A DNA stretch of 64,000 nt from Gordonia polyisoprenivorans (GCF_017654315.1 NZ_CP072203.1:4030001-4094000); one strand, 5' to 3'; counted from the first letter of the stretch, positions 48,004 through 59,657 are shown. A program made the numbers and translations. Notes: a model not told the origin generated them from the letters alone.

Positions 48004-49674
48004 TCAACGGCTGCGTTGCAGGGTGTCAAGCAATTCGTGATACGGACCGACCAGGTACGCGGTGTCCTCGGCGGCCAGCCGGTCGTCGCGTCGAGGGTGC
48101 AGCACGGTCCCCGATCGTCGGATGATCGCGACGATGCGGGTTCGTGTGGGGAGGTCGGCGAGCAGCATGCCGTCCAGGGCGCTGCCGCGCCGGATGAACA
48201 GGCCGCCGACCATGAAGGAATAGCGCCCGACCGAGAACGTGGAGATGACCTGCAGACCGAGTGCCGCCCCGATGAACCAGGGTGCGGCGAGTTCGACCGT
48301 GGAGCGCACGTTCTCGAATCCGAAACGGTGCGCGACCGCCGCTCCCAACGACTGGTCGTAGACACGCAGCACCACCGGAACCCCGGCCCTCCCGGCCGAC
48401 CGGGACCAGCGCCGTCCGAGCACCTCGCGCAGAATGATGCCGGTCTCGATGTTCACCATGTCGTCGTGGGTGAGCACCGCCACCGCGTACGCGCGGTCGA
48501 TACCGGCGTCGGCAAGTGTGCGCCGTAACGTCGCGTCACCGATGACCACCGGGATGTCGAGTTCGGCCGCCACCTCGAGGAAGCGGTTGTCGTCGTTGCG
48601 TTCGACCACCACGACCTCATGACCGAGCGCCCGCAGGTCGGTGGCCACCCGGATGCCGAAGGACCCGAGCCCGACGACCAGGATGTGACCGGCCATGTCG
48701 CGCACGCGCCGTCGGGCGGCCGACGCGCCGATCCGGCGCGACAGCAACAGGTCGGCGACGAAGGCCATCAGCACCGCGGTGGTGGTGACACCGGCGAACA
48801 TCAGGCCGATGGCGAACAATCGCAACCATGTCGGCTGTCCGACGAAGCTGAAATCACCGTAACCGACGGTCGCGATGGTCTCGGTGGAGAAGTAGAGCGC
48901 ATCGACCAGACTCATCCCCGGCCGGTGATAGGTGAAGCGCAGCAGGATGGTGGCGAAGGCCAAGAGCGCCAACGACACCCCCAGTGCGCGAAAGAGATTC
49001 GGGTTGACGTCGTCGCGGAACGCACGGACGGCGCCGATCGCGCGCAGCGGCAGCGGTCGGCGTGAGCGGGTGCGTCGTCGGGGCGTGGCGATCTCCACGC
49101 CCTGCGCGGCGAGGTCGTCGACCGTGCCGATCATCGCGACCCAGTCCCCCGCGTCGACCGGCAGATCGCGGCCTGGGCACGGCACGACCGAGTCCGGGCC
49201 CGCCCCGGAGCCGGCGCGCAACACGGCCACCGGCGCGAGGTCGCCGTAGAGTTCGCGCAGCGTGCCCGCGCCGGGAGCATAGGCCCCCGACACCACGAAC
49301 TCGTTGCCCGCCACCGGGATCGAGTGCGTCGTACGTCCCAGACATGCCTCGACGACCGACGGGGCGGCGAGTTCGGCGACGTCGAGAACGGCGCCCGGGC
49401 CGTTGCCCGAAGCGACCGCGTCCCGCAGCACCGCGTTGGACAGGTTGGCCACCACCCGCACGTGCGGATCGAGAGTGCGTGCAAGAAGCGCGATCTCGAG
49501 GTTCACCGCATCGTCCGACCCGGCGCACACCACTGCCGCGGCGTGCACGACGTCGGCGTCGGCGAGGTCTCCGGGCGCCGCCAGCGCGACGATCCGCGCT
49601 CCGGCACTGGCGAGTTCCTCGGTGACCCGCAGCGTCAGTGCGTCGTCACCGTGCACGATGATGTGGCCGGGCAT
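48004..49674 (-). CDS. Potassium channel with N- and C-terminal NAD-binding (RCK) domains
   Basis: A 556-residue protein. Residues 1-95 look like a Rossmann-type TrkA-N domain, followed by a linker domain; a two-helix pore with selectivity filter TVGYGDF lies at about 255-330; a second TrkA-N domain opens with GHILVVGLGSFGIRVATDL at about 350, followed by VERNDDN and a last domain ending in SGTVLHPRRDD. This is a ligand-gated K+ channel or related regulator. A cytosolic domain ahead of the pore is less usual than pore-then-RCK. Start ATG 49672-49674 lacks a strong ribosome site; GTG 49725 is possible. Confidence 0.85.
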   Translation of the reverse strand: MPGHIIVHGDDALTLRVTEELASAGARIVALAAPGDLADADVVHAAAVVCAGSDDAVNLEIALLARTLDPHVRVVANLSNAVLRDAVASGNGPGAVLDVAELAAPSVVEACLGRTTHSIPVAGNEFVVSGAYAPGAGTLRELYGDLAPVAVLRAGSGAGPDSVVPCPGRDLPVDAGDWVAMIGTVDDLAAQGVEIATPRRRTRSRRPLPLRAIGAVRAFRDDVNPNLFRALGVSLALLAFATILLRFTYHRPGMSLVDALYFSTETIATVGYGDFSFVGQPTWLRLFAIGLMFAGVTTTAVLMAFVADLLLSRRIGASAARRRVRDMAGHILVVGLGSFGIRVATDLRALGHEVVVVERNDDNRFLEVAAELDIPVVIGDATLRRTLADAGIDRAYAVAVLTHDDMVNIETGIILREVLGRRWSRSAGRAGVPVVLRVYDQSLGAAVAHRFGFENVRSTVELAAPWFIGAALGLQVISTFSVGRYSFMVGGLFIRRGSALDGMLLADLPTRTRIVAIIRRSGTVLHPRRDDRLAAEDTAYLVGPYHELLDTLQRSR

Positions 49675-49756
49675 TTCGCAGAGCGTACCCGCGCCGTGCC
49701 CGGCCCGCGTGCCGACGCCGACCACCGAGAGGCCGGCCCGTGCACCTCAGCTCAGC

Positions 49757-52700
49757 TCAGCCCAGACAACTCGGACCGAGCAGAGCCTTGAGGTCACCCA
49801 TGAGCGCCGAACTCGGGGTCACCCGCAGCGATTCGGTCAGGCACAGCAGCGTCGAGCGATCGTCGGAGACGAGGGTGACGTGAACGTCGGCGGTCCCGGG
49901 ATGGCGGGTCAACACCTGCTTGAGTGCGGCGACCCGATCCGGCGTACACAGTCGGCTCGGCAACGTCAGGGCGACCGGCTTGGTCGTGCCCGCCACGTCG
50001 AGGTCGGGGACGGCGAGGTCGTTGGCGCTGATCATCATCTTGTCGTCGTCGCGCAAGGTCACGCGAGCCTTGATGAGCACGATGTTGTCCGGGGCGATGT
50101 CCATCCCGTACGCCAGGAACGACCGTGGGAAGAAGTAGACCTCCACGCCACCGACCATGTCCTCGAGGGTGATGGCGGCCCACGGTTCGCCCTTCTTGTT
50201 CACCCGTCGGGTGACCGTGGAGATGATGCCGCCGATCGTGATCTGGGCACCGTCGGACACATTGCCCTCGAGCAGCTGGGTGATCGAGGTGTCGGTCTGC
50301 GCGGCGATGGCGTGCTCGACGCCGGCCAACGGATGCCCGGATACGTAGAGCCCCAACATCTCTCGCTCCAGGGTGAGTTTGTGTTTGGTGTCCCACTCCT
50401 GGTCGGGGACGGGCACCGCGAACACCTCGGCGAGGCTGTCGTCGGCCGACTCGTCGCCACCGCCGAACAGATCGAACTGCCCGATCGCCTCGGCCTTCTT
50501 GGTGCCGATCACCGATTCGATCGCCTCGGTGTGGATCAGGAACAGACCCTTGCGCGGATGACCGAGCGAGTCGAAGGCACCGGCCTTGATCAGCGACTCG
50601 GTGACCTTCTTGTTGCACGCGGTGACGTCGATCTTGTTGAGGTAGTCGGAGAAGTTCGCGAACTTCCCCTTCGCCTCCCGGGCCTCGAGGATCGCGCCGA
50701 CGACCCCGGAACCGACGTTGCGGATCGCGGCCAGACCGAAGCGGATGTCGGTGCCGACGGCGGCGAAGTTGCGCTGCGACTCGTTGACGTCGGGCGGCAA
50801 CACGGTGATGCCGAGCTTGCGGCAATCGGCCAGGTAGATCGCGGCCTTGTCCTTGTCGTCGCCGACCGAGGTGAGCAGACCCGCCATGTACTCGGCGGGA
50901 TAGTTGGCCTTGAGGTAGGCGGTCCAGAAGGAGACCAGGCCGTAGCCCGCCGCGTGCGATTTGTTGAACGCGTACCCGGCGAACGGCAACACCGTGTCCC
51001 AGAGGGCGGTGATCGCCGCCTGCGAGAACCCGTTGTTGCGCATGCCCTCGGCGAAGCCGTCGTAGGCCTCGTCGAGGATCTCCTTCTTCTTCTTGCCCAT
51101 CGCGCGTCGGAGCAGGTCTGCTTGTCCGAGCGAGTAGCCGGCGACCTTCTGCGCGATCTGCATGATCTGCTCTTGGTAGACGATCAGGCCGTAGGTCTCG
51201 GAGAGGATCTCCTTGAGCGGTTCCTCGAGTTCGGGGTGGATCGGCCGGATCTGCTGCAAACCGTTTTTGCGCTTGGCGTAGTCGGTGTGCGCGTTGACGC
51301 CCATCGGGCCCGGGCGATACAGCGCGAGGACGGCGACGATGTCCTCGAAACCGGTGGGCTGCATCATCTTCAGCAGCTCACGCATGGCCGCGCCGTCGAG
51401 CTGGAACACGCCGAGCGTGTCGCCACGGGCGAGGAGCTCGTAGGTCTTCGGGTCCTCGAGCGGGAGCGTGTCGAGATCGAGGTCGATCCCGCGGTTGAGC
51501 TTGATGTTCTCCAGGGCGTCACCGATGACGGTGAGGTTGCGCAGTCCCAGGAAGTCCATCTTCAGCAGGCCGATCGCCTCGCACGAGGGATAGTCCCAAC
51601 CGGTGATGATCGCGCCGTCCTGGGCGCGCTTCCACACCGGGATGGCGTCGGTGAGCGGCTCCGAGGACATGATCACCGCGCAGGCGTGGACACCGGCGTT
51701 GCGGATCAGCCCCTCGAGGCCGAGGGCGGTGTCGTAGATCTTCTTGACGTCGGGGTCGGTCTCGATGAGCGTGCGCACCTCGGTGGCCTCGCCGAATCGC
51801 TCGTGCTCGGGGTTGGTGATCCCCCAGACCGGGATGTCCTTGGCCATGATTGGCGGCGGGAGGGCCTTGGTGATGCGGTCGGCGATCGCGAAGCCGGGCT
51901 GGCCGAACTGGACTCTGGCCGAGTCCTTGATCGCGGCCTTGGTCTTGATCGTGCCGAAGGTGATGACCTGGGCGACCTTGTCACTGCCCCAGCGTTCGGT
52001 GGCGTAGCGCACCATCTCACCGCGGCGGCGGTCGTCGAAGTCGATGTCGATATCGGGCATCGACACGCGCTCGGGGTTCAGGAATCGCTCGAAGAGCAGT
52101 CCGTGCGGGATCGGGTCGATGTTGGTGATGCCCAACGCCCACGCGACCAGCGAGCCGGCCGCCGACCCGCGGCCCGGGCCGACGCGGATGCCGACCTCCT
52201 GCGCGTGCCGGATGAGGTCGCCGACCACCAGGAAGTAGGCCGGGAATCCCATCTGGATGATGACGTCGAGTTCGTAGTTCGCACGCTCCTGGTACTCCGC
52301 GGGCACCTCGGAGTCGGGGAAGCGACGTTCCTTGAGGCCCTTGGCGACCTCCTTGCGCAGCCAGGTCTCCTGGGAATCACCCTCGGGCACCGGGAAGACC
52401 GGCATCCGGTCGCGGTGGGTGAAGACGTCGGCGTAGCTCTGCACCCGCTCGCCGATCTCCAGGGTGTTGTCGCAGGCACCGGGCACGACCGAATCCCACT
52501 GCGCCCGCATCTCCTCGGCCGACTTCAGGTAGTAGCCGTCACCGTCGAACTTGAAGCGGGTGGGATCGGAGAGGGTCTTGCCGGTCTGCACGCACAGCAG
52601 CGCCTCGTGCGCGGCAGCGTGCTCCTTGGTGACGTAATGGCAATCGTTGGTGACGATGGGTTTGATGCCGAGCTTGCGACCGATCTCGAGCAGTCCGTCG

Positions 52701-53305
52701 CGGACCCGGCGCTCGATCTCCAGGCCGTGCTCCATCAGTTCGAGGTAGAAGTTCTCCTTGCCGAAGATCTCCTGCCATTTCGCGGCCGCCTCGAGTGCTT
52801 CACGCTCGTGGCCGAGCCGTAGACGCGTCTGCACCTCGCCCGACGGGCAGCCGGTGGTGGCGATGATCCCCTCGGCGTGCGCGGCGATGATCTCGGCGTC
52901 CATCCGCGCCCACTTGCCCAACTGCCCCTCGATCGACGCCAACGACGAGAGCGTGAACAGGTTGCGCAGACCCGTGGCATTCTCGGCGACCATCGTCATG
53001 TGGGTGTAGGCACCCGAGCCGGAGACGTCGTCGTCCTTCTGGTCGCGGGTACCCCACAGCACGCGTTTGGTGTTGAAACGCGACTCCGGGGCGATATAGG
53101 CCTCGATGCCGATGATGGGCGTGATGTCGTTCTTGACCGCGGTGTTGTAGAACTCGCTGGCACCAAACATGTTGCCGTGGTCGGTCATACCGATCGCGGT
53201 CATCCCCAGGCGCTTGGCCTCTGCGAACAGCGGCGACACCTTGGCCGCGCCGTCGAGCATCGAGTACTCGGTGTGGTTGTGCAGGTGAACAAACGAGTCT
53301 GCCAC
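49757..53305 (-). CDS. dnaE1: DNA polymerase III alpha subunit (DnaE1)
   Basis: An 1182-residue replicative polymerase. The N-terminal PHP domain begins [18 protein letters not shown] with [10 protein letters not shown]; metal ligands look intact, as in actinobacterial DnaE1 whose PHP domain proofreads. The palm has [16 protein letters not shown] with the catalytic aspartates (about residues 425-430), then finger motifs, helix-hairpin-helix and an OB fold near [24 protein letters not shown] 53303-53305 follows GAGGTGAG at good spacing. Full family length. Confidence 0.97.
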   Translation of the reverse strand: MADSFVHLHNHTEYSMLDGAAKVSPLFAEAKRLGMTAIGMTDHGNMFGASEFYNTAVKNDITPIIGIEAYIAPESRFNTKRVLWGTRDQKDDDVSGSGAYTHMTMVAENATGLRNLFTLSSLASIEGQLGKWARMDAEIIAAHAEGIIATTGCPSGEVQTRLRLGHEREALEAAAKWQEIFGKENFYLELMEHGLEIERRVRDGLLEIGRKLGIKPIVTNDCHYVTKEHAAAHEALLCVQTGKTLSDPTRFKFDGDGYYLKSAEEMRAQWDSVVPGACDNTLEIGERVQSYADVFTHRDRMPVFPVPEGDSQETWLRKEVAKGLKERRFPDSEVPAEYQERANYELDVIIQMGFPAYFLVVGDLIRHAQEVGIRVGPGRGSAAGSLVAWALGITNIDPIPHGLLFERFLNPERVSMPDIDIDFDDRRRGEMVRYATERWGSDKVAQVITFGTIKTKAAIKDSARVQFGQPGFAIADRITKALPPPIMAKDIPVWGITNPEHERFGEATEVRTLIETDPDVKKIYDTALGLEGLIRNAGVHACAVIMSSEPLTDAIPVWKRAQDGAIITGWDYPSCEAIGLLKMDFLGLRNLTVIGDALENIKLNRGIDLDLDTLPLEDPKTYELLARGDTLGVFQLDGAAMRELLKMMQPTGFEDIVAVLALYRPGPMGVNAHTDYAKRKNGLQQIRPIHPELEEPLKEILSETYGLIVYQEQIMQIAQKVAGYSLGQADLLRRAMGKKKKEILDEAYDGFAEGMRNNGFSQAAITALWDTVLPFAGYAFNKSHAAGYGLVSFWTAYLKANYPAEYMAGLLTSVGDDKDKAAIYLADCRKLGITVLPPDVNESQRNFAAVGTDIRFGLAAIRNVGSGVVGAILEAREAKGKFANFSDYLNKIDVTACNKKVTESLIKAGAFDSLGHPRKGLFLIHTEAIESVIGTKKAEAIGQFDLFGGGDESADDSLAEVFAVPVPDQEWDTKHKLTLEREMLGLYVSGHPLAGVEHAIAAQTDTSITQLLEGNVSDGAQITIGGIISTVTRRVNKKGEPWAAITLEDMVGGVEVYFFPRSFLAYGMDIAPDNIVLIKARVTLRDDDKMMISANDLAVPDLDVAGTTKPVALTLPSRLCTPDRVAALKQVLTRHPGTADVHVTLVSDDRSTLLCLTESLRVTPSSALMGDLKALLGPSCLG

Positions 53306-53492
53306 GGACGCTTCTCACCTCTGGTGCGAGTCATTGGGATAGGGCGTCACCAACTCTAGGCGCTGCGACCGACAGGCACGCCCGGGCACGCCGCTGCGGG
53401 AAAGCTGTGGCAGGTGAGGCGTCGTACGCGGAGTGTCGGCGCCGGTGTGTCACGCCCGGCGTGTCGTGGTGGTCGCCGATCCGGGGCCTGCC

Positions 53493-54419
53493 TCAGCCCT
53501 CGCGCAGCACGTCGAGCGCGTGCTGGAGATCCTTCGGATACGGGCTGGTGTATTCGACGTACCGGCCGTCGGCGGGATGGGCGAACCCCAGCGACCGTGC
53601 GTGCAGCCACTGACGGTCCAGACCCAGACGCGCGGCGAGCACCGGGTCGGCCCCATAGGTGAGGTCACCGCAACACGGATGGTGCAGGGCCGAGAAGTGC
53701 ACCCGGATCTGATGGGTGCGCCCGGTCTCGAGATGGATGTCGAGCAGCGACGCCGCCGCGAACATCTCGAGGGTGTCGTAGTGGGTGATGCTCGGCTTGC
53801 CGCCCGCGGTGACCGCGAACTTCCAGTCGTTGCCCCGATGGCGGCCGATCGGGGCGTCGATGGTTCCCTCGGGCGGATCGAGGTGTCCCTGCACCAGCGC
53901 GTGATACCCCTTGTCGACCTCGCGGTCCCGGAAGGCGCGCTTGAGCAGCGAATACGCCCGCTCGGACACCGCGACCACCATGAGCCCGGACGTCCCGACG
54001 TCGAGCCGCGACACGATGCCCTGTCGTTCGGAGGCACCCGAGGTGGAGATCCGATAGCCGGCGGCGGCGAGCGCACCGACGACAGTCGGCCCGCTCCAGC
54101 CCACCGAGGGATGCGCGGCGACCCCGACGGGTTTGTCGACGACGATGATGTCGGAGTCGTGATAGACGACCGAGAGGTCCTCCACCGGTGTGGGCTCGAC
54201 CCGCAGCGGCTCGGTCGGCGCGGGCAACAGGACATCGAGCCATCCGCCGGCGACGAGTTTGTGGGATTTGCCGACCGCGACGCCGTCGACGGTGACCTCG
54301 CCGTCGTCGGCGAGACGGCCCACGACCGTGCGCGACAGGCCCAGGAGCCGGGCCACCCCGGCATCGGCGCGCATCCCGTCGAGGCCGTCGGGAATGGGCA
54401 TCGCCCGAGACTCACGCAT
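53493..54419 (-). CDS. RluA-family pseudouridine synthase
   Basis: A 308-residue RNA-modifying enzyme. An S4-like RNA-binding stretch ([31 protein letters not shown], first 50 residues) precedes the catalytic domain; the catalytic Asp is in [16 protein letters not shown] (about residue 140), and [19 protein letters not shown] is also typical. Most like RluD (23S rRNA helix 69), but other RluA targets are possible. It overlaps lspA by eight bases; a later ATG (54401) is an alternative start. Confidence 0.9.
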   Translation of the reverse strand: MRESRAMPIPDGLDGMRADAGVARLLGLSRTVVGRLADDGEVTVDGVAVGKSHKLVAGGWLDVLLPAPTEPLRVEPTPVEDLSVVYHDSDIIVVDKPVGVAAHPSVGWSGPTVVGALAAAGYRISTSGASERQGIVSRLDVGTSGLMVVAVSERAYSLLKRAFRDREVDKGYHALVQGHLDPPEGTIDAPIGRHRGNDWKFAVTAGGKPSITHYDTLEMFAAASLLDIHLETGRTHQIRVHFSALHHPCCGDLTYGADPVLAARLGLDRQWLHARSLGFAHPADGRYVEYTSPYPKDLQHALDVLREG

Positions 54420-55206
54420 CGGCGTTCCTTCCGGTCTGGGTGTCCAGGCCGGAAGCGGCGTCCTTACCGGTGTCGGTGTGCTCTCCGGCGTCGGTGTCCT
54501 TGCCGGAAGCCGCGTCCTTGCCGGAAGCCGCGTTCTTGCCGGCGTCGGGGTGCTCGCCGGCGTCGTCCGCGCCGGCCTCGGCGGCCCCGCGATCGCCCTC
54601 CGCCGGCTGCTCGTCGAGGTCCGGGTCGTTGCGGGCCGCCCAGCCCGAGCGGGTGCCGTCGTGGTCGAATCCGAGCAGCGACAGGATCACCAGCAGCACC
54701 GCCCCGCACACGACCGCCGAATCCGCGACGTTGAACACCGGCCACCAGCCCACCGACACGAAGTCGACGACGTGCCCGCGCAACGGACCCGGCGCCCGGA
54801 AGATCCGGTCGATCAGATTGCCCAGCGCCCCACCGAGAACCAGGCCAAGTCCGAGAATCCACCAGCCCGATCGGAGCCGGCCGGCATAGCGGATGATGAC
54901 CGCGACGACCGCCAGGGCGATCAACGTGAGCACCCACGTGTAGCCGGTCGCCATCGAGAACGCCGCACCACTGTTGCGCACCAGGCGCAGGGTCACCGTG
55001 TCGCCGATGACCCGCACCGGCTCGCCGGGGGTGATCAGAGCCACCACAAGCGTTTTGGTGATCACATCGAGAGCGACGACGGTGCCGGCGATGGCGGCCA
55101 GAACGGCGAGTACCTTCGCGCCGCGCTGCGTGCGAGGGGCCGTCGTCGCGGTCGTCATCTGCTCGTCGGCACCCGAGGTGGTGCCATTGGTCGCTGAGTC
55201 GTCCAC
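54412..55206 (-). CDS. lspA: Lipoprotein signal peptidase with a repetitive C-terminal tail
   Basis: A 264-residue membrane aspartic protease that cleaves prolipoprotein signal peptides. Four membrane helices at about residues 30-50, 85-105, 112-132 and 155-178; catalytic Asp residues in GNLIDRIFR and [11 protein letters not shown], plus [11 protein letters not shown]. Normal length is 160-200. Here a hydrophilic tail of about 75 residues is added, low complexity with repeats such as [19 protein letters not shown], presumably cytoplasmic. Start GTG 55204-55206. Two lipoprotein genes lie next door. Confidence 0.94.
   Translation of the reverse strand: MDDSATNGTTSGADEQMTTATTAPRTQRGAKVLAVLAAIAGTVVALDVITKTLVVALITPGEPVRVIGDTVTLRLVRNSGAAFSMATGYTWVLTLIALAVVAVIIRYAGRLRSGWWILGLGLVLGGALGNLIDRIFRAPGPLRGHVVDFVSVGWWPVFNVADSAVVCGAVLLVILSLLGFDHDGTRSGWAARNDPDLDEQPAEGDRGAAEAGADDAGEHPDAGKNAASGKDAASGKDTDAGEHTDTGKDAASGLDTQTGRNADA
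54421..54590. repeat. Degenerate repeats in the 3' end of lspA
   Basis: Short imperfect direct repeats built on GCCGGAAGC(C/G)GCGTCCTT and GGTGTCGGTGTGCTC recur here. In the lspA frame they give the Asp/Ala/Gly/Lys-rich tail. Copies vary in length, so boundaries are approximate. Confidence 0.6.
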
Positions 55207-55245
55207 ACGTCCATCATCCCTGACGCGTGCAATACGCTGACTGCC

Positions 55246-56238
55246 GTGTCCTCCACGCCCGCTTCGTCCAGGATCGCCGCACGCCCGATCCGGCGCAGGC
55301 GCCGCCTGTCACGCACGTCCACCGCCACGGTCTGGGCGACCGTCCTCACCGGCGCCCTCGCGGTGAGCGCCTGCGGCTCCGGAGCCGACAGCGCGGAGTC
55401 GTCGCAACCACCGACCCCGACCGGGGCGTGCGCCACCGACCCCGGGATCGGTCTGACCCAGGCCACACCGATCCCGATCCCGACCGCGACCGTCACGCTC
55501 ACTTCCCCCGGCGCGGCTCCCACCCGCGTCGCCACACCCGCACCCGACGTCGGTTCGGCACAGCAGGTGATCCTGTCGACCACCTCGAGCGAGGTGTCGA
55601 CCACCGCGCAGACCACCCAGGAGGTCACCACCCCGCTGACCGCCCGGTTCGGATGCACGGCGACCTCCGAACTGCACCTCGTCCTCGGAACGCCGACGTC
55701 GTCGCAACCGGAGCTGACCGACCAGCTCGCCAAGGCCAAGGGCAGCGTCGCCGGGATCGCTCTCGGGCCGGCGCTGAGCCCGATGTCGCTGCGTCTGCGG
55801 CCGACCGACGCGTCGTCGGCTCCCGCACGTCGCGCACTCGAACAGTCGCTCGTACAGACGCTGCAGGATTCGATCGTGTTGCCCACCGACCCGATCGGCG
55901 TCGGCGCCACCTGGCGCAGCGAACGCACCGTCGTCGGCGCGGCAACGGTGACGCAGACCATCGAGGCGCGGCTGAGCGCGTGGGACGGCAATCGCCTGAC
56001 CATCGCCTTCACCGCCGAGGAGTCACCGATCAACTCGGTGTTCACGATCCCCGGCGGCAACACCACCCTGACGATCGCACGGTATTCCTATTCCGGGTCC
56101 GGGGACATCGTCGTCGACCTGACCCGGGGATTACCCGTCGGCGGGCATGCCGACTACAGCGGTGCCCGTGAACTCGTCGGCGCCGATCCCGACCAGCCGC
56201 TACTGCAACGCATCGGGTTCAGCGTGAACTGGAAGTGA
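55246..56238 (+). CDS. Putative lipoprotein, unknown
   Basis: A 330-residue protein. A very basic N-terminus ([10 protein letters not shown]) and hydrophobic stretch end in the lipobox ALAVSAC near residue 43. The mature part has a Pro/Thr-rich linker ([13 protein letters not shown]) and a beta-rich domain with [32 protein letters not shown] do not recognise a specific family. GTG 55246 start assumed; divergent from lspA with 39 bases between. Its 3' end is followed by a strong terminator. Confidence 0.7.
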   Translation: MSSTPASSRIAARPIRRRRRLSRTSTATVWATVLTGALAVSACGSGADSAESSQPPTPTGACATDPGIGLTQATPIPIPTATVTLTSPGAAPTRVATPAPDVGSAQQVILSTTSSEVSTTAQTTQEVTTPLTARFGCTATSELHLVLGTPTSSQPELTDQLAKAKGSVAGIALGPALSPMSLRLRPTDASSAPARRALEQSLVQTLQDSIVLPTDPIGVGATWRSERTVVGAATVTQTIEARLSAWDGNRLTIAFTAEESPINSVFTIPGGNTTLTIARYSYSGSGDIVVDLTRGLPVGGHADYSGARELVGADPDQPLLQRIGFSVNWK

Positions 56239-56279
56239 CCCGTCCACACCGCGCAAGTCCCCCGACACCGGGAGAAACG

Positions 56280-56316
56280 CCGCAGGGCCCCGACTCGTCG
56301 AGTCGGGGCCCTGCGG
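56280..56316. terminator. Bidirectional terminator, 18-bp perfect stem
   Basis: CCGCAGGGCCCCGACTCG and its exact complement flank a single T, giving a 37-base near-perfect palindrome between two convergent lipoprotein genes. This is the strongest terminator-like structure in the window. It has no T-run. Confidence 0.85.
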
Positions 56317-56337
56317 TGGTGTTGATCGAGTGCGAGC

Positions 56338-56889
56338 TCAGCTCGACGGGCGGGTACTCGACGACGTCGGGCACATCGCGCTGGTCACACCGTTGGTGGT
56401 GATCAACGGACAGACGAAGCTGCTGGCCAGCTTCCATCGGCCACCGTCGTAGACGATCTGTGCGTCGATGTCCTGCGGCTGCTGATCGGGCAGTTTGACC
56501 TGCACACGAACACTCGCCCGGTTCGGTCCGTCGGTGGTCACCGGACCGCGGATCTGGTAGGTCACGTCCGGGTTCTCCTTGCGCGCCTGCACCAGCTTGT
56601 CGAACACGGCCGGATCCTTCTGCGAGTTCTGCACCAGCTGCGTCTTCTGCGCGTTCGGCACATTCGGGTCGAGCGCGGTCTGCAGCATCTGGTTCAGGGT
56701 CGCCACCGAGGGCGGGTTGCTCGCGTCGGTGACGTTGGTCCCGCCGCCGGCGGTCGAGGCGGCGCTGCTGGTGGTGGTCTGGGCGACGGTGGGGATGTCG
56801 TCGGCACTGTCGTCGCTGCTACACGCTGCAACGCTGACGGTCACCGCGGCCGTGATCATGACGGCACCCACGAACTTCGGAAACTTCAA
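56338..56889 (-). CDS. Lipoprotein of the low-molecular-weight antigen Mtb12 type
   Basis: A 183-residue exported protein. Basic start, hydrophobic region and lipobox VSVAAC (about residue 23), then a Ser/Thr/Ala-rich linker and an NTF2-like domain with PSVATLNQMLQTALDPNVPNAQKTQLVQNSQKDPAVFDKLV, close in pattern to Mtb12/CFP-2. A C-terminal Ser/Thr tail holds CPLITTNGVTSAMC. Start codon is probably TTG at 56887-56889 with AGGGAG just upstream; otherwise ATG 56859. Function of the family is unknown. Confidence 0.72.
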   Translation of the reverse strand: MKFPKFVGAVMITAAVTVSVAACSSDDSADDIPTVAQTTTSSAASTAGGGTNVTDASNPPSVATLNQMLQTALDPNVPNAQKTQLVQNSQKDPAVFDKLVQARKENPDVTYQIRGPVTTDGPNRASVRVQVKLPDQQPQDIDAQIVYDGGRWKLASSFVCPLITTNGVTSAMCPTSSSTRPSS

Positions 56890-57082
56890 CGATCTCCCTC
56901 ACTGTCTGTGCGACCCCGCCCTCACCGGCGCGGTCATCCTTACGACTTGTCGCGGTTGCTCCCACCCTGTCGGATGGGTCAACGGTGACACCACTATGCC
57001 AAACCGTCGCACGGCACCGGAGTGCCGGACACCACGACCGCAACGGTTGACGCCGTCGGCCGGTTCCCGCAACCTGTGATCC

Positions 57083-58072
57083 ATGGCACCGACGCCGCAC
57101 GCACGCATCGCCCTGATCACCACCGGCGGCACCGTCGCGGCCCGCACCGGAACCGACGGTGCGGTGCCGGTGCTCTCCGCCGACGACCTGCTGGCCAGGG
57201 CCGAGGGGTCGGCCGCGCGCGGGGTGCCCACCGGGGCCTCGTTCGAGCCGCAGATCGTTCCGGTCGATCTGATGTCGGTGGACAGCTCGGCGATGACGCC
57301 GACCGAACAGTTCCGCGTGGTCGCCGCGATCGCCGACGCGTTGGCCGACCCGGGCATCGACGGGGTGGTGGTGACCCACGGCACCGACACGATGGAGGAG
57401 ACCGCCTTCCTCGCCGACCTCTTCGCCGCCGATCCGCGGCCGGTGGTCTTCACCGGCGCGCAACGCCCGGCCGACGACCCGCACGCCGACGGCCCCGCCA
57501 ACATCGCGGCGGCGTTGGCGCATGCCGCCGACCCGGGCTCGCGCTCACGCGGGGTGCAGATCGTCCTCGGTGGTCGGATCACCCCGGCTCGCGGCGCATT
57601 CAAGGCCTCCACCGTCGACCTCGACGTCTTCGATTCCGTACACGACTCGCTCCCACGACCACTGCTGACCGGTCCGCTGCCGGGTGGCCACCCCGCGCGC
57701 GTCGACGCCTACACCCTCTATCCGGGAGTCTCACCGGGACTCATCGCCGCCTCCGTGTCGCAGAACGCCGCGGGCATCGTGCTCGCCGGCACCGGATCGG
57801 GCAACACCCATCCCGACATCACCGCCGAGGTCAGCCTGGCGCGACAGCGCGGGGTGGTGGTCGTCGTCACCACCCGGGTGCCCCACGGCCCGGTGGTCGC
57901 CACCTACGGCGGCGGGGGTGGCGCGGTGGATCTCGAACGTGCCGGGGCGATCCTCTCGCGGTGGCTGCGCGCACCTCAGGCGCGCGTGGCCCTGCAGGCA
58001 CTACTCACCACCGGCTGCGACGCCGACGAGGTCGCCGACTTCTTCTCCGCATCCGGGCCGCGGGACGACTGA
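57083..58072 (+). CDS. ansA: L-asparaginase
   Basis: A 329-residue type I/II asparaginase. The two catalytic threonine motifs are seen: LITTGGTVAAR (about residue 14) and VVTHGTDTMEET (about 98-105) with the following Lys/Asp region; TGAQRPADDPHADGP is also typical. No signal peptide, so cytoplasmic. Homologue sits in the same place in M. tuberculosis (ansA next to dinX). Intergenic region upstream (193 bases) has no recognised motif. Confidence 0.93.
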   Translation: MAPTPHARIALITTGGTVAARTGTDGAVPVLSADDLLARAEGSAARGVPTGASFEPQIVPVDLMSVDSSAMTPTEQFRVVAAIADALADPGIDGVVVTHGTDTMEETAFLADLFAADPRPVVFTGAQRPADDPHADGPANIAAALAHAADPGSRSRGVQIVLGGRITPARGAFKASTVDLDVFDSVHDSLPRPLLTGPLPGGHPARVDAYTLYPGVSPGLIAASVSQNAAGIVLAGTGSGNTHPDITAEVSLARQRGVVVVVTTRVPHGPVVATYGGGGGAVDLERAGAILSRWLRAPQARVALQALLTTGCDADEVADFFSASGPRDD

Positions 58073-58106
58073 GCGGACGGGTGTCGCGCCGTCCGGAGCC
58101 GTGCGC

Positions 58107-59591
58107 TCACCCGCGCGGCCAGTCCAGACTGTCGATCGGGTCGGCGCGGCGCAGATCGGGATCGTCGGCGGCGAAGGTACGCGCCGGGCCGGGCCCGGTG
58201 GTTCTGGTCTCGAACCGCACGGTGACCACACCGTGCCCGGCACCCTGCACCCAGCCGTGCCCGTGCTCGCGGTGGGTCACGTCGTTGCCGGTGGCCCACT
58301 CACCGGGCTGCGCCGAGCGCACCGCACTCTCGGCGCCCTCGGCACCATCGGCGCGGTCGGTGCGGTCGGTGCGGTCGGTCTCCTCGACACCTTGCGCCGA
58401 ATCCGCGGTCGGCGTCGCCACGCCGGGCACCGGCTCGGCCGCTGCCGCGACATCATCGAACAACGCGTATTGCTCGGTCTCACTCAGACCGGAATAGCCG
58501 ACTCCGACAAGGCGAATCGGACCAATCGACTCGGGATCGAGAGCCAGGCGACGGGCCACCGCGGTGAGTGCGTCGAGGTCGCTGGTGGCCGCGGGCAGCG
58601 TGAAACTGCGGGTCAGCACCGACATGTCGGCGCGTTTGAGTTTGAGCACGACGGTGCGGGCACCGCGCCCGTCGGCGACGAGCCGACGGTGCGCATCGGC
58701 GGCCGACCGATCGATCGCCGGCCGGAGTCCCGCCATCGATACGATGTCGGCGGCGAAAGTGGATTCGGCCGAGATCTGTTTGGCCGCAGCACGTTCGGTG
58801 ACAGGTCGATCGTCGATACCCTGGGCGAGGCGGTGCAGCGCCGGACCGACGGTGGAACCGAGCACCGAGGCGACCTCGACCTCCGACAGGGCCGCGAGGT
58901 CGCCGATCGTGTCGATACCCAACCGGGACAGACGATCCCCGGAGACCGGGCCGATCCCCCACAGTTTTCGGACCGGCAACGCATGCAGGAACGCGAGTTC
59001 ACGGCTGGGCGAGATCACCATCACCCCATCGGGTTTGGCCATTCCGGAAGCGATCTTGGCGATCTGCTTCCCTGAGCCGAACCCCACCGACGCGGCCAGG
59101 CCCACCTCGTCGCGGATGCGTCGCCGGACATCGTCGGCGAACGCGTGCGCCTGCGCGGCGCTACATCCGACGAGCGCCTCGGGCTCGGCGAATGCCTCGT
59201 CGAAGGACAGCATCTCGATCACACCCACGGCCTCGCGGACGAGCGCGAAGATCCGCTCGCTCACGACCCGATACACCGCACCACGCGGCGGGAGCACCAC
59301 CGCGGACGCACCGACGAGTCGCCGCGCCTGATGCATCGGCATCGCCGACGCCGCGCCGTAGGCCCGTGCGGCATAGCTCGCACCCGCGACCACGCCCCGC
59401 CCGCCCGTACCGCCGACCAGCACCGGCCTGCCCCGCAGGGTCGGACGCGTGAGTTGTTCGACAGAGGCGAAGAAGGCATCCATGTCGAGATGCATCACCC
59501 ACCGCGCACTGCGCTCGGTCTCATCGGGCTCGCTGCGCTCGGTGGCGTCATCCCGACCGGCAATCCCCGGGACTCCTGCAAACTCCGACAC
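58107..59591 (-). CDS. dinX: Y-family DNA polymerase IV (DinX type)
   Basis: A 494-residue translesion polymerase. Catalytic acids in [16 protein letters not shown] and [11 protein letters not shown], fingers with [17 protein letters not shown], helix-hairpin-helix [13 protein letters not shown], little-finger domain to about residue 395. A low-complexity linker with [16 protein letters not shown] follows, then a conserved actinobacterial tail ([19 protein letters not shown]). Full catalytic set, so active. Start GTG 59591 is a choice; the frame opens further upstream and ATG 59495 would begin right at the catalytic motif, which seems too late. Confidence 0.92.
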   Translation of the reverse strand: MSEFAGVPGIAGRDDATERSEPDETERSARWVMHLDMDAFFASVEQLTRPTLRGRPVLVGGTGGRGVVAGASYAARAYGAASAMPMHQARRLVGASAVVLPPRGAVYRVVSERIFALVREAVGVIEMLSFDEAFAEPEALVGCSAAQAHAFADDVRRRIRDEVGLAASVGFGSGKQIAKIASGMAKPDGVMVISPSRELAFLHALPVRKLWGIGPVSGDRLSRLGIDTIGDLAALSEVEVASVLGSTVGPALHRLAQGIDDRPVTERAAAKQISAESTFAADIVSMAGLRPAIDRSAADAHRRLVADGRGARTVVLKLKRADMSVLTRSFTLPAATSDLDALTAVARRLALDPESIGPIRLVGVGYSGLSETEQYALFDDVAAAAEPVPGVATPTADSAQGVEETDRTDRTDRADGAEGAESAVRSAQPGEWATGNDVTHREHGHGWVQGAGHGVVTVRFETRTTGPGPARTFAADDPDLRRADPIDSLDWPRG

Positions 59592-59657
59592 CCTTGCAGA
59601 GTAGGACGCGCCCCGACCACCGGTCGTCACGGCGTCGGCACACCTGGCAGCGGGTGG

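Noticed and set aside
49304..52822. Very long plus-strand open frame opposite dnaE1
   Set aside because: Shadow of a highly biased GC-rich gene; no family motifs, and dnaE1 on the other strand is beyond doubt.
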